A stretch of 64,000 nt of DNA, from positions 3,844,001-3,908,000 of the forward strand of contig JAHQIY010000006.1 in the NCBI GenBank assembly GCA_019054805.1. The letters are read 5' to 3'. This document shows, one piece after another, positions 23,125 to 35,246 of the stretch (within the stretch, counting starts at the first letter, position 1; each line of letters starts with the position of its first letter). A model generated the notes under the pieces. The model had not been told where the DNA came from. It did not search any database and saw only the letters and a program-made list of their open reading frames with translations. The position numbers and the translations under genes are program-made. The DNA comes from Brachionus manjavacas. Lineage: Eukaryota > Rotifera > Eurotatoria > Ploima > Brachionidae.

Positions 23125-24863
23125 CTAAAAAAAATTTAATAAGTTATTAAAAACTAGAACTCATCTATAAAATTTTGAATTACAGGTGTTTTTTAATTTG
23201 ATTCGAGCAATACTTGATCTAGTTTAAGGCTAACCTAAAATATGATCTTTTAAGAAAATTACACTTTCAAAAATTCAACTATGGACTTGTGTTTGTTAAA
23301 GATGAATATTTTGAAACAAGTTCATATTGAATTTAATTGTATTATAATTTATGTTCTTTGGCGTTAAGATGAACAAAAATATATTTTTTTAAAAAGTATA
23401 AACACAACAGCCATTTCGCGATGCGTTCAGGTCAGTTATAATTCAATCTTTACTATAATGATAAAATTTGGTGTAAATTAATACTAAATTTATGTTATAG
23501 ATACAAATAAAATTTGACATTTTCAAATACTAATTTATCAGATAGAAATTAATAAATTCAAAATTTTATCAAAAAAAATTTCTTCAAGACAAAATATCCA
23601 ATTTTATAAATTTAGATAAAAATTAAATTCAAAAGTTTTTTATCTATGCCCCTAAATAATTTTTTTTTAATTTTTGAAAATTAATGAATTATATACATTT
23701 TTAGATAATATATAAGTTTAAAACATTTCTACATAATTCATTTCAAGAAAAACTTAGTATTTTATTTAATTTTATAAATTAAATATCATATATATTTTTT
23801 AGCTTAGCCAGGTCTAATTTGCTGAAGACTTTTTAGGATTCCAATAAAAAATATTTAAATATGGATCAAATGGCCAAAAATATGCTTATTTTGTACACGA
23901 ATTATTGAAAATTTCCAAAAAATTTTGATTAAAAAAAATATGAAGAGGATACACTCAGAAGATGACTTAATATTTTTAAAATTTTAAATAATTTGAAGAC
24001 CATGTGAGAAATTTAAAAAAAAATTCATTCAAATTTCTCAAAGATTAAGTCAAAAGGACCCTATTTTAAAATGAAACACTTCAATATTGAGATAATGGCT
24101 AATTTATTTAAATTACAAAAAAATAACAGAAAAAAAATGCAAAAACTTACTATCTGTAGGTTCATTATTAGTTCTGGACATTTTATCAGCTGATAATTCA
24201 ATTAATCACCTAATTCATGCCTCTGCAAATACTCTGAAAGGTAATTTTCGTGTATTTAGTATTGGTGAATTTTTTTGCAGAGGCTGAATTTAAGCAGTAA
24301 ATTTTGAATACCAATTTTGTGATTTTGTGTGGATATTTCAACAAGTTCCGTGAGGAATTTAGTTTTCCTGAGGGGAAAATTATCAAAATATTTGTGTACA
24401 CCAAAAGGTTCGAAAATAATCAAGCCTAACTATTCAAGCTTATAGAATCTTAAAGTATACTCACAAGACTATTGCAGTTGAGATAAAAATAACTAATAAA
24501 TTAAATTTATACTATTTTGTTTTCATTTAATAACTAATTTTTGTTCTTTTTTCAAATAAAAATACATTAACATACTTCAAATATTTGTTTTAATTTTTTA
24601 ATGTACTAAAACCAAGTTTGTTGGCTTTTAGAGCGGTGTTAAAAAGACAAATATTTACAATTATCATTTTCAAGTTTATTTGTAGAAGTGCTTATTTCAT
24701 CCTTAAAGAATTTTAAATTTACACTAATGCAAAAAGGATAAGAAGCGGATGATTATTTTTTTGAATATAGATTTCCAAGCTTTTTTTGATTTTGGGAAGT
24801 TCAGTACAAAAAAAACACAACAAAATGTAAAAAAATTAAATAACTTTTTTTCTTGAAGCTTAA
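23125..24863. other. SEPTIN7 upstream region or first intron
   Basis: Apart from the candidate exon at 24151-24165, this stretch is AT-rich and without recognisable genes. If that exon is real, 23125-24150 is an intron of 1,026 bases and the promoter lies beyond 24165. Confidence 0.4.
24151..24165 (-). CDS. SEPTIN7: Candidate first coding exon of SEPTIN7
   Basis: On the minus strand an ATG at 24165 opens five codons (MNLQI) ending exactly at a consensus donor GTAAGT. Joined to the acceptor at 23125-23126 it runs in frame through Thr-Ser-Thr into the Met at 23115. A further ATG upstream at 24181, in another frame, would hit a stop after the junction. The join is plausible but unproven, and the exon may instead be 5' UTR. 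Confidence 0.4.
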
Positions 24864-25009
24864 AATTAGTTCTGTGAATGCAGTATGGTGCAATATTCAA
24901 TGTTGCATTAACTGTCAAAGTTAGCTAATGATGTGCAAAATCTTTGCAAAATGCACAACGCTCGAACAAATTGTGAATGTTGCACCATGTCGCATTCTCA
25001 GAACTAATT
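24864..25009. repeat. Foldback element with 36-base imperfect arms
   Basis: Arms 24864-24899 and 24974-25009 are reverse complements at 31 of 36 positions, with a 74-base loop. The arms are richer in G+C than the surroundings. No transposase is present and no target-site duplication is evident. A small non-autonomous element or a structured regulatory RNA are both possible. Confidence 0.65.
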
Positions 25010-25339
25010 ATAAACTTTTAGAAAAAAATTTCCCTAAAATATCTCTCACTCGATTCAAAAAGTCGATTTGAAGCTATTAATAGTTTAAGTTTATTTAAGG
25101 CCTAATGATGTACAGTGTTGATTTGATCATTGAATTCTACCCATTATTACGTTTTTGTTTTTTAATTTTTAATTTAATTTTATGCAAAAAATGTATAAAT
25201 ATTAAAAATTAAACATAATAGAATTTTAATAATCCGTTTTCTAATAAAACTAAGAGTTTTGCTAATATTTTTCAGAATATCATTCAAGAAAAATTTATGT
25301 AATTATTGAGGAAAAGAAGTCTTGAAAGTCAACAAAAGT

Positions 25340-25960
25340 TATATTAAAGGGATTACCCATACAAATGAAAATAGAAAAAATCAGGAATTGTGCCCAAAGC
25401 CATAATTCATTTAAAAACCGAATCGTGAATGAATGGAAAAAATTGCGACGGTGAATTTTGGAGCAAAAAAAATGAAAGCAAAGCCAAAAATTTAAAAAAA
25501 ATAAAAAATAAATTGATATTTTTTTAGCATTAAAAAAAAAAGTTTTGATTATGTCAGAGAAAAGTAAAAAAAGCTTAAAATTTTGTACTTTTTCTATCAA
25601 TATTCGATATATTCTCTTTGTATAAAAAATTTTTTAATTTTTTTTTGATCTTGTTTACTTTTAACAGGTTTTGTTTAAAAATGTTAAACAGTAATTTTTT
25701 AAAATAATTGTTAATAATTGAAACAAAAGTGAATTTCAAATAGATAAAATATATTTTGCTACAGTTTTTGCTCCAAACTTCACCGTCGGGAAAAAATTGG
25801 ATGTCGAAACAATAGAAACTCCATCAATTGATAGATTTAAAGAATTAATCGACAAAAAATTTTGAAATTGTTTATTTATTTATTTAATTAACTTATCTAA
25901 TTACATAATCATTTATTTTTGTAATTTTTATTTTTAAAGAGGTTTTATTTATCTTTTGCG
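25340..25960 (+). mobile_element. LINE relic B, split by a nested DNA transposon
   Basis: The plus strand reads GLPIQMKIEKIRNCAQSH, SFKNRIVNEWKKL and, beyond a 343-base insertion, VETIETPSIDRFKELIDKKF followed by a T/A-rich 3' end. This is the same family as relic A at 13945-14420, which has the same end sequence without the insertion. It is the C-terminal end of a CR1/Jockey-like LINE and is non-functional. Confidence 0.75.
25446..25788. mobile_element. Non-autonomous DNA transposon (MITE), 343 bp, nested in LINE relic B
   Basis: Terminal inverted repeats at 25446-25469 and 25765-25788 match at 23 of 24 positions and begin CGACGGTGAA. They are flanked by a perfect 11-base direct repeat, GGAAAAAATTG, at 25435-25445 and 25789-25799. 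Removing the element and one repeat restores continuity of the LINE frame around 'NEWKKL'. There is no coding capacity. An 8-11 base duplication is typical of Mutator-like elements, so that superfamily is the best guess. Confidence 0.85.
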
Positions 25961-26129
25961 CTTTTCTACAACATAATTTTTAAATATTTCGAAAAACTTA
26001 ATGGCTTATTAAAAGCTTTTTAAAACATTCAATATTTTATCATTTTTTTGTAAATTTACGTAAAATATTAGAAATTTATGTAAAAATCGAAAACCACGTA
26101 AGATAATCACATAATATTAATGTATACTA

Positions 26130-26545
26130 TATAAAAAGATGAACTTACTAGATAAAATGTATTAAAAGTACTATATAAAAAAAATTTATACTAGATGAAA
26201 ACGAAGAGGAAGAAGAAATAAACCACGTTCCTGCTGGTGTAGACACAACTCAACCCAAACGTGGTCGTAGTAGACCCAAAAAAATTGTCAACGATTTTCA
26301 AGCCACTCAATCAAAAAAAAGAGCTGCTTTAAACAATAATCAAAATGATGCTGATCATGTTCATGAGTCGCGCAATAAAAGAAGAAAAATATAACTACTC
26401 ATTTTTTTAAATAGTTTTTTTTATTTTCTTGTCTATCAAATAATATTTTTATCTAGTAAAAAATATTTTTATATAGTGTTTTGTCTTTTTATCTATAAGT
26501 TAATAAAATTATCTAGTTGATTTCATCCATTTTATCTTTTAATAT
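26130..26545 (+). mobile_element. Possible degenerate transposon carrying a basic protein tail
   Basis: Imperfect inverted repeats (ACTAGATAAAA and ACTATATAAAA motifs at about 26139-26200, and their complements at about 26432-26530) enclose a 66-codon frame at 26194-26394. That frame is preceded by an acceptor-like TATACTAG. It encodes an acidic start (DENEEEEE), an AT-hook-like KRGRSRPKK and a basic end (KRRKI) before TAA. Codon content looks coding. It may be the last exon of a transposase or of an unknown nuclear protein. The element boundaries and the family are uncertain. Confidence 0.4.
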
Positions 26546-27217
26546 AATATCTGGTAAAATACATCCTTTTAGCCAGCTCAATTAATCCTATGCCGTTAGA
26601 TAATTGATTTTTTGTTCAGTCTTAGCTCCAATTCGTCTCTTACTCCTGTTATCTGCTCTATATCTAAATATTATAATTAAGATAATAGAATGTGAAAATG
26701 CTTTCTTCATTCCTACACGCAGCAATTTGAGCGATTTATTTTTTATTCATCATCCAAACGAAAAATGGATCTTTTATATTGATGTTGTTGTTTTTTTATT
26801 TGTTTTAATGCAAAAATACTATTTGATTATTTTATTTACTATATTTACCAATTTAAAAAAAATTCTTCAAAATAAACTTTATTGTGAGCTACTCTATTAT
26901 CCATTTATTTTTTTAACTATAATTTTAATGGTAATTTGACTATTACTTGAGTCAAGTATCATTTTGATCTATATATTTTAATTTATCTAAGAATCAAGCC
27001 GAAAAGAACATTTAAAAATGATAAACTAATCCAAATTTTTTTTAAATTTAATGATATCAGAAAAATAATTCTACAAAAAGGGGTCCACAAAAAAGCTGTA
27101 GTAAAATGAGCGAAAATTTAGATGGCCTTTAAATTAAAAGTAAAAAAAAGTTTTGTGTTTAAAAATTTATTTACAATTTATATTTAGTTTTTCTATGAAA
27201 AAATAAAAAATTTAAAT

Positions 27218-27856
27218 TCAAATTTTCTTTGCTTTAGTTGTTTTTTTTACATCAGCTTTAATCTGTTTAGTAGCTATTTTCTTGGTTGTGTCTGATTTAA
27301 TTATTTTTACTGCTGGTGTCTTTGTTGGTTTGGTTGATTTTTTTTCAGTTTGTTTGTTATTGTTGGTGGTCTTAATTTTGTCTTCTGGTTGATCAGCAAC
27401 CGCTTTAGGGATCTTTGGTTTGACAATTTTTTTTATATTCTTTTTTGGCTTGTCCTCATTTGAAACAACTTTTTTGATCGTTTTTTTAACTTTTTTTATT
27501 TCCGATGATTCTTCTGCTGCTTTTTTGACAATATTTTTGACTGAAGTCTTTTTAGTGGCTGGGACGAGCTTGAATGACCCGTTCGAACCAGAGCCTTTGA
27601 CTTGTTTAAGAACTCCATCTTTGACACCTTTGATCAAGGCCATTTTAAGATGAGGTTTGGCAATTTTTTCTTCCAAATGGTATGTAGCAACTATGTACTT
27701 CATGAGGGCAACACGAGATGAGCCAGTTCTTTCATTCAATTGCTTGAGACCTGCTTGAATCATTTCTATAAACTTTGGATGAGTCGATTTGACCTGTGTT
27801 TTTTTTTGATCTTTGATGAGTTTTGTTGATTCAACAACTTGCTGAGCAGATGACAT
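27218..27856 (-). CDS. Linker histone H1
   Basis: Intronless, 212 residues. The globular winged-helix domain spans about residues 25-98: STHPKFIEMIQAGLKQLNER, GSSRVALMKYIVATYHLEE, HLKMALIKGVKDGVLKQVKG and GSNGSFKLVP. These correspond to the H1/H5 pattern hPx..mI..Ai..l.er.GsS..Ai.kyI..., ...l..gv..G.L.q.kG.GasGsFkl. The remaining 110 residues are Lys-, Thr- and Ala-rich, as expected for the DNA-binding tail. No canonical histone 3' stem-loop follows the stop codon. The 3' flank is A/T-rich instead, which suggests a polyadenylated, replication-independent H1. No core histone gene is nearby. Confidence 0.93.
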   Translation of the reverse strand: MSSAQQVVESTKLIKDQKKTQVKSTHPKFIEMIQAGLKQLNERTGSSRVALMKYIVATYHLEEKIAKPHLKMALIKGVKDGVLKQVKGSGSNGSFKLVPATKKTSVKNIVKKAAEESSEIKKVKKTIKKVVSNEDKPKKNIKKIVKPKIPKAVADQPEDKIKTTNNNKQTEKKSTKPTKTPAVKIIKSDTTKKIATKQIKADVKKTTKAKKI

Positions 27857-28639
27857 GGTTGAATATATTGTTCTATTTATATTTTACTTGATTGAATGTT
27901 GTTATTTTTTTGTAATAAAAATCTATTCAGAAAGCTTTTTATAATAAATTTTTTTACTCGAACGGCGGAGAAATGGATTTTTATCAAAATGTAGAATTTT
28001 AGGAAAATGTTTTTTTTTCCTAAAAATATATCAAAATGTGCCTAAGTGTAACACTTTGAGTCATTGTATTTTGACAAAGGTAGATTATTTTTGATTTAAC
28101 ATTTTTAATTTTAATTTTTCACAATCTTACGAGTCGATTGATACCAATTTTTATCTGTTTAGATCATTCAAAATTGTTAAAAACTCAAAAGAATTAAAAT
28201 ACTAGCAAAAAAGTAGGCTGGTGTTTTTTCATCATCAAAAATTGAATAAACATCGGAAAAAAATGAGACATAGACAATTAACTTTTTAAAATATAGAGTT
28301 GTTTTCTAAATGAATGGAAAAAAATATTGGAATTTTTTAGTCCTTTTTTCTTAATTTTTCTTTAATAATTTTTCATTTCAAAAATTATTTTTATTTGCAT
28401 CACCTTATTTTTAATTAAAGACAGCGGAATGAATTTTTGTTTAAATAAACTTTTTTTTTTGGCTTTTTTAATATATGCAGAAATAAGATTTAGATGACAC
28501 ATAGATTAAATCAGCTAATACAATTTACAGAGCGGTTTTGGAAATTTTCTATAAATTTTATTTTAACAAAAATTTCATCAGATATTTTAAACTAGGGTTT
28601 TGTGAAATATGGCTCAAAAAAACATAATTTTTTTTCCAA
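27857..28639. other. Intergenic spacer upstream of histone H1
   Basis: AT-rich, with no exon or clear repeat recognised. It contains the presumed H1 promoter next to 27857. Confidence 0.4.
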
Positions 28640-29385
28640 AATAAAATTGAGATTCAAATGTATATCAAGTTCTTAGGTATTAAATTTGATTCAAAATTAT
28701 CCTTAACCCCAATTTTTGATGAAATAAAACGGCGTTGTAGTTCACGGTTGAACTTAATAAAAATATTGTCAAACAAAAATTGGGGTCTTAATTATTTCAC
28801 ACTAGGAAACCTATATAAATCTTTAATCGGATCTATAATTGATTACTTTTTCCGTGTCTGAATTCATTTTCAAAGACAAACATTAAAAAAATTCAAGTCT
28901 TACAAAACTCAGCATTTCGTTTTATACTTAAACTAAAATATGTTACTCCTTCCAATATTTTGCGTCATGAGGCCTTTAATAAACTTAAACCCTTAACTTT
29001 CTCGAATCGACTTTTTGAATTGAGCGAAAGATATGTAGCGGGAGGACTGCGTCATTCTGTTCTATTGGTTACCAAGCTGGTTGATGAATATAAAGCGATA
29101 TGAATACCAAGCAGGTTTTGAATCAAGGTATGTTGAGTACCTAACTCCATTGTGTAATTGCATCTTCTTTCTTTCCTGAACTGTTCAATACTTAACACTT
29201 TGCACATGTCACCTCTTACAATTTATCAATTTTAATTTTCTTTTTATTATATTTTAACTTATTTTAATTTTATCTTATTTTATATTTACATTTTTAATTT
29301 TATTTTATTTATGTTTTTTTTAATCAGAAGGAGCTTTAGCTCGGCACAGATAAAACAAACAACTAATAAATAAATAAATAATTGA
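28640..29385 (+). mobile_element. LINE relic C with A/T-rich tail
   Basis: The plus strand encodes IKFLGIKFDSKL, DEIKRRCSSRLNLIKILSNKNWGLN, LYKSLIGSIIDY and, after a frameshift, QVLQNSAFRFILKLKYVTPS, NRLFELSERYVAGGL and LVDEY. These are the region after the reverse-transcriptase domain of a Jockey/I-like LINE. It ends with a TAAATAAATAAATAA tail near 29365-29385, as such elements do. A stop and a frameshift around 28860 make it non-functional, although later stretches remain well preserved. Confidence 0.8.
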
Positions 29386-31147
29386 AAATAATTAGAACGG
29401 TTCTTTAAAATCTATCTTAATAACGAGTAAATCGTTAAAACGGGAATCGTAATAAAAGAAAAAATTAACATGGGATTTGATGGCAGAATAATTCGGAATA
29501 GTCGTTAAAAAGGGATTCTACTGTACCGACAAATTTATCAAATTTTAAAATATGTTAAATTTACAGTTTTACCAGAATTTTTTCAATCATGCAACTAAGA
29601 ATGTTGTACCATGCTGAACTTAAAGAATTTGTCTATAGAATTTATTTAAAATTGTGCGATTGTGGTATTTATTTTTCGTAGTTATCGGATTTCTATAAAG
29701 TTAATAAAATAAAGAGTAAACATCAGCTAAGATCTTTATTTCCTCAACTTTTTTAAATTTAACCTATTTTGCAAACCTCAATATTTGGCTTTTAAATCAA
29801 ACAATAGCCTAACATAAAACATTTAATTGCCATAATTGTAAGATGTATCTGTTATATGTTCTGTAAATAGAAATTATTTCGAACAACAATGGTTCATTTA
29901 TCATCTTCTTGACATAATTTAGAAGGCCTCTCAAAATGCAGCAAAATTTTATCAATGGGAGCTTTTATATGATTTACTAATTTATAGACGATAGAGAACA
30001 CGAATAAAACAAAAAATAAATATTTTACCATCATTGGTTATGAAAAGTCTGCAGAGATACTGTATCATAAAATTGATTCGATTTTTTAATTTTCCTTTTG
30101 TTTTTAAATCACAAATTTTTTTAACATTTTAATTTAGATTTTGTTTAAATTTTAAATAAAATCTCAAACTAAATAAAATAAATTTTAAAAAAATAACTAT
30201 TTATTTTTGAATAATATTTGGATTAATTATTGGATTATTTCAAGATTAATCAACAAACTAGAGCCCCTATCTTTAAGACTGATTAGTTTAAAAAAAAGAT
30301 AAAATTAAAATAAAAAAAATAGATAAAAATATTTGAATCCAAAATTTTTTAAAAAAATTTAACAACAAGTTAAATAATTAAATTTTTGCACAAATAAATG
30401 TTATTGAATATTGACAGTTAAAATGTTGAAAACTTCAACATTGATCACAATTCAGTTTAAAAGTCTTGAGTAGAAATATTCAAATGTTTTTCACCATTTT
30501 TTGATTTTGTCATCGGTTAATAAATTATTGCTGTTCCTTAAATTATGTTTCAATTTTTTTGAGACATTTTTTTATCATTTTATAATTAAAATTTAAAGTT
30601 AAGTTATTAAAAATCAAAAATTTAAAAGAGAAGGTAATCTTTCTTTCAATATTCTATTTTGAAACGAATAAAGACCGTACTTTTCTAAAAAGTTGTTTAT
30701 TTTATTAAAAGTATTGGCTTTAAACTTTAAATTCAAAAGTTTAAAGATAAAAATAACTTTTAGCTAACTTATTAACCGCTTCCTTTGAAAAATAGCATAG
30801 GAATGTCGAAAAATAATCAAAATACGGTCAAATAAAGGCCTTAAAATACTGACAACTTTAACTGATCTAGCAAGATAGAAACTTCTTTTGATTAAAAAAA
30901 AGTTTCTTTTTTACTTTAATTGAAATGTTACAAGCCAGTTTTATAAAATTAAGATCTTGATCAACTATAACAAACAAGTCCAAAAAACAAATTTTCATTT
31001 CATTAGAACGAGTATATTTTTTTTCTGGATAGAATTTTCTTTTCTTAGAAAAAATCATGCAAAATGTTTAAGACCAGTTTATATCTATCTTTTTAAAATT
31101 TCACAAATTATTTGTTTAAGTTAGAATTTTGTAAAATTTAGATTCTA
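29386..31147. other. Intergenic, possibly decayed repeat sequence
   Basis: AT-rich, with no gene recognised. A minus-strand frame at 30867-31058 downstream of the reverse-transcriptase relic may be decayed LINE coding sequence, but I cannot align it with confidence. Confidence 0.35.
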
Positions 31148-31385
31148 TAGAATTGTTTCAGGATCTTTATTTGAAAAGTTTAATGTCGTTTTATCTGCAA
31201 ACATTTTTGCATTAATGTTTTTAAATAAAAATGGTAAATCATTGACAATAACCAGAAAAAGCAGAGGACCTAAAACTGATCCTTGCATTACTTCAAATTT
31301 CATCTTTGAAGACTTGGAAAATTCAGTGCCTAATTGAACCGTTTTACATCTATTTTCAAAATAATTTGAAAAATGCCCAGATCTA
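31148..31385 (-). mobile_element. LINE relic D, reverse-transcriptase core
   Basis: An open minus-strand stretch of about 79 codons reads HFSNYFENRCKTVQLG, then VMQGSVLGPLLFLVIVNDLP and KMFADKTTLN. These are the conserved reverse-transcriptase blocks (GxPQGSxLGPLLF..NDL and the F/Y-ADD box). Here the box is FADK, so the catalytic Asp pair is broken. The flanks are not recognisable. Confidence 0.8.
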
Positions 31386-31736
31386 AAGCTTTGTTGTCCA
31401 TTAAAAATATCGTATTAGACTCAAAATAAAAAAAAATTTGGTTTCCTTTTCCATTGAAATATTCAAAATTGAATTAAATCACGTCTTAATTTTCTTGTCT
31501 TATCTTTTTAACAATTTTTTTTTGAAAATTTATCTTAGATCGCTTTTTGGCTTTAATAATAATTATTCACTTTTTATCTCAATTTAATCTCAAAATTCTT
31601 CAAAATAACAAAAAAATGATTTCTTTTAAAATAAATTTTGAACAAGACGATTTTTATTTGACAAATTAATATTTAAGACTTAAATTAAGAAAAAAATTGA
31701 AAAATAAGTTTATTAATAGCCTAATTTGAAATCTGG

Positions 31737-34164
31737 TTATTTTAAATTCAAACTCCAAATTTCTCTATTTAATGGCAAACACTTTTTTAAAAGATAAAAA
31801 TTGAACTTTCTCTTTTTGTTATGATAATAATCATGCAAAAAAACAGATGATATATTTGCATATTTTTTTGATACAAAATTTAACTTTTTTTGCTTGTTTG
31901 ATTTAGGACTTTCAGTAATTTTGTAAGATTCTTTTTTGATTCCTTTATTTTGAGATTTACTCAATCTATTAAAACTATTTTTTGCTTCTTGTGAACTTCC
32001 AACTAGACCTTTACTCACTAAATTTTATTTCATTTAATTGAAAATTTTATTAAATATTCTACCTATTGGATTATTTGGCCTATTCACCAACATATATATT
32101 GCTTGTTCTTTAATAAATTCTTCCCAAGTTAATTCTCTTATGAAAATAAAATTTGAATTCCTGTGATTGGGTTTTTGTATATTTACCCTTTTCTCTTCGA
32201 TCCAGCTTGCATTACTAAATCAGTATGAACCTGGACATGGGTATCAACATCGGAATGATTCAATCTAGAAATAATTTATGATTTGATTTAACAAATAAAA
32301 CAAAAAATACTGGTTCTGGTGTAGAAAAGTAAACCAATGTCGGAAAGTTCGTCTTGCCTCTTCCTCTGAGATGGTTCCTCCTTTGTCTCGATCAAAAGAA
32401 AAGAACGTTTCTCTAGCTTGCTGGATCTCTTTAGGTGTAAGTTTCATGACAAGTTCTCTCTTAAAAATAAGCTAATAAATTTAACTTTTTTAATTTTTTA
32501 AAATACTGGTTTAGTATGATGCAATCTTTTCATGCATTCATAGTTTAAATATTCATCCCAATCGATGTAACCACTTTTATCCGCGTCAATTAGTTTAAAA
32601 CGCAAATTTGTCACTTCGATATCGTCTTGGGACATTTCGATACCAAAATGCTTTAACAATTCTTCTTTTCTAATTCTCAAAAATTCATCACTTGAAATTC
32701 CATAGTCTAAATGAATTTATTTAAAATAATCATTGAAATTTGAATAAACTTTTTTTCTACCATGGTCTACATCAGAAAATTCAAATTGTTCAATTAGCTC
32801 ATAAATATCGGATGCAGGAACCAGTCTTCCTAAATTCGACTTAAAAATTTAAATATATTCTTTCCTAAAAGGCTTCATTTTACAAAACGTACGCATTCAT
32901 GGCAGCTCCAACCAATATTGCTAAACGCTTGCAGCAATATTTCCCTTTCTTGCTCACTTCTTAACAGACCTTTTTGCTCAATGCATCTTATATGAAAAAC
33001 TTTAGTGCAAATTCTGCACGGATAAACAGTTTCGTTTGCTTTGTTTTCCTTGCAAAAAAAACAATGAGCATCATTTTCTACCTTGAATAAAAAATATTAC
33101 TTTAAGTTTAAGATAACATTATAAATAAAACCATTTTATCAGAAACGTATGGGATTTCATGATCAGGTAAAGATTGAATACTTTCCGTATCATCCAAAAT
33201 ATTCGAAATATTTGAACCAGTAAACGTGAAAACTTCGGGTTCTGCATCACTTATACCATTGTTTTTTAGCAAAGACCAAGCTTTTTGAGTCTCAAAAAAT
33301 GTTGTTTCGTTCACAACACTATCCAAATCAAACGCAGAGTTTTCAGACGATTCTTCATACGATTCATTGATTTGACCAAATTTATTTATATTTTGCCTGA
33401 ACAAAGACTGAGATGTTTTAGACTTTGATTGAACTAAGAATTAAATAAAATTAATATTTATTAATTATAATTCTAAAATGAGGCTAAATACTTGATAGTT
33501 TAGAGTTATGAAAAGAATTGTATGCTGATTTCTTATGGGTGTTTGCAAATAAGCTTTCTTTAATTGATATTTTTTTAGTTAAATTATTTGTTTTTGTTTT
33601 AATTTCATGCAAATTGGAATTTTTTGAAGCGTTCTTTAGCATCGAATGTTTAGCTTTTAGACTATTAGACGATTCCTTGCCTTGTTTATCATTGTGATAT
33701 TTTGATCTAAGAAGTTTTTTAAACTCTTCAGGTTTGTTGGCTATTCTATGGGTCAAAAACAACTTTTTACTATAGGCTTTTGCTAATTTTTTTTTAATAA
33801 AACTTCGTATATTCAAGTCATAATGTGTTTTTAAATCAGAATCCAAATTTTGTATCAGAGTAAAAGGATCATTAAAGTCATTGGGCTCATTTTTTTCTGG
33901 TTTATTGATGAAAATTTTTCGAAATGTTATCTTGTCTAAGTATTGAAGTTTTTTTTTTGCCAAAAATTCGTCAAGCTCTTTAGGGCTATCAAATTTTACA
34001 TTTGGTTCGTCGCGACCAAAAAATAATCGTGTAATATAATTTAATCTATCTTTATCATAACCATTTATTACCGGGCTGGCTTCTTTACTTTCAGTATTAT
34101 TAAGGTAAATGGACCTTAAGCTAATGGCTGATGTTGTTAACTTTAGAGTCGGAACTAATACCAT
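31737..34164 (-). CDS. PHF24: PHF24-like PHD finger and EF-hand protein
   Basis: Nine exons: 33492-34164, 33132-33433, 32893-33081, 32761-32839, 32507-32706, 32311-32459, 32187-32264, 32063-32136, 31737-32017. They encode 674 residues; human PHF24 has about 400. The PHD-type zinc finger, residues about 326-388, has Cys-x2-Cys, PCRICTKVFH..C and GWSCHEC, matching PCRVCTRVFHDGC..GWSCHYC recalled from human PHF24. EF-hand-like segments follow: DADKSGYIDWDE, then DRDKGGTISEEEARR. The end of the homology is TWEEFIKEQAIYMLVNRPN, matching WPTFLQENVLYILAARPN. The 225-residue basic N-terminal region and the last 90 residues have no match I can recall. Mammalian PHF24 is neuronal and was linked to GABA-B signalling. 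The start follows the MORN5 stop codon by 84 bases. Confidence 0.85.
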
Positions 34165-34248
34165 TATAGACAACAAAAAATTTAAGAAGATTTTTCTCTA
34201 AATTTTATTAAAATAAATGAAAAGTAAATTGGTTGATATGACAATTGA

Positions 34249-35246
<998 letters not shown>

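Noticed and set aside
26604-26939. 111-codon hydrophobic frame after an acceptor-like site
   Set aside because: It looks like a multi-span membrane protein, and I compared it with cornichon and TMEM families without a match. T-rich DNA often gives such frames by chance.
27150-27217. Histone-type 3' stem-loop after H1
   Set aside because: No G+C-rich 6-bp stem with a 4-base loop is present; the flank is A/T-rich.
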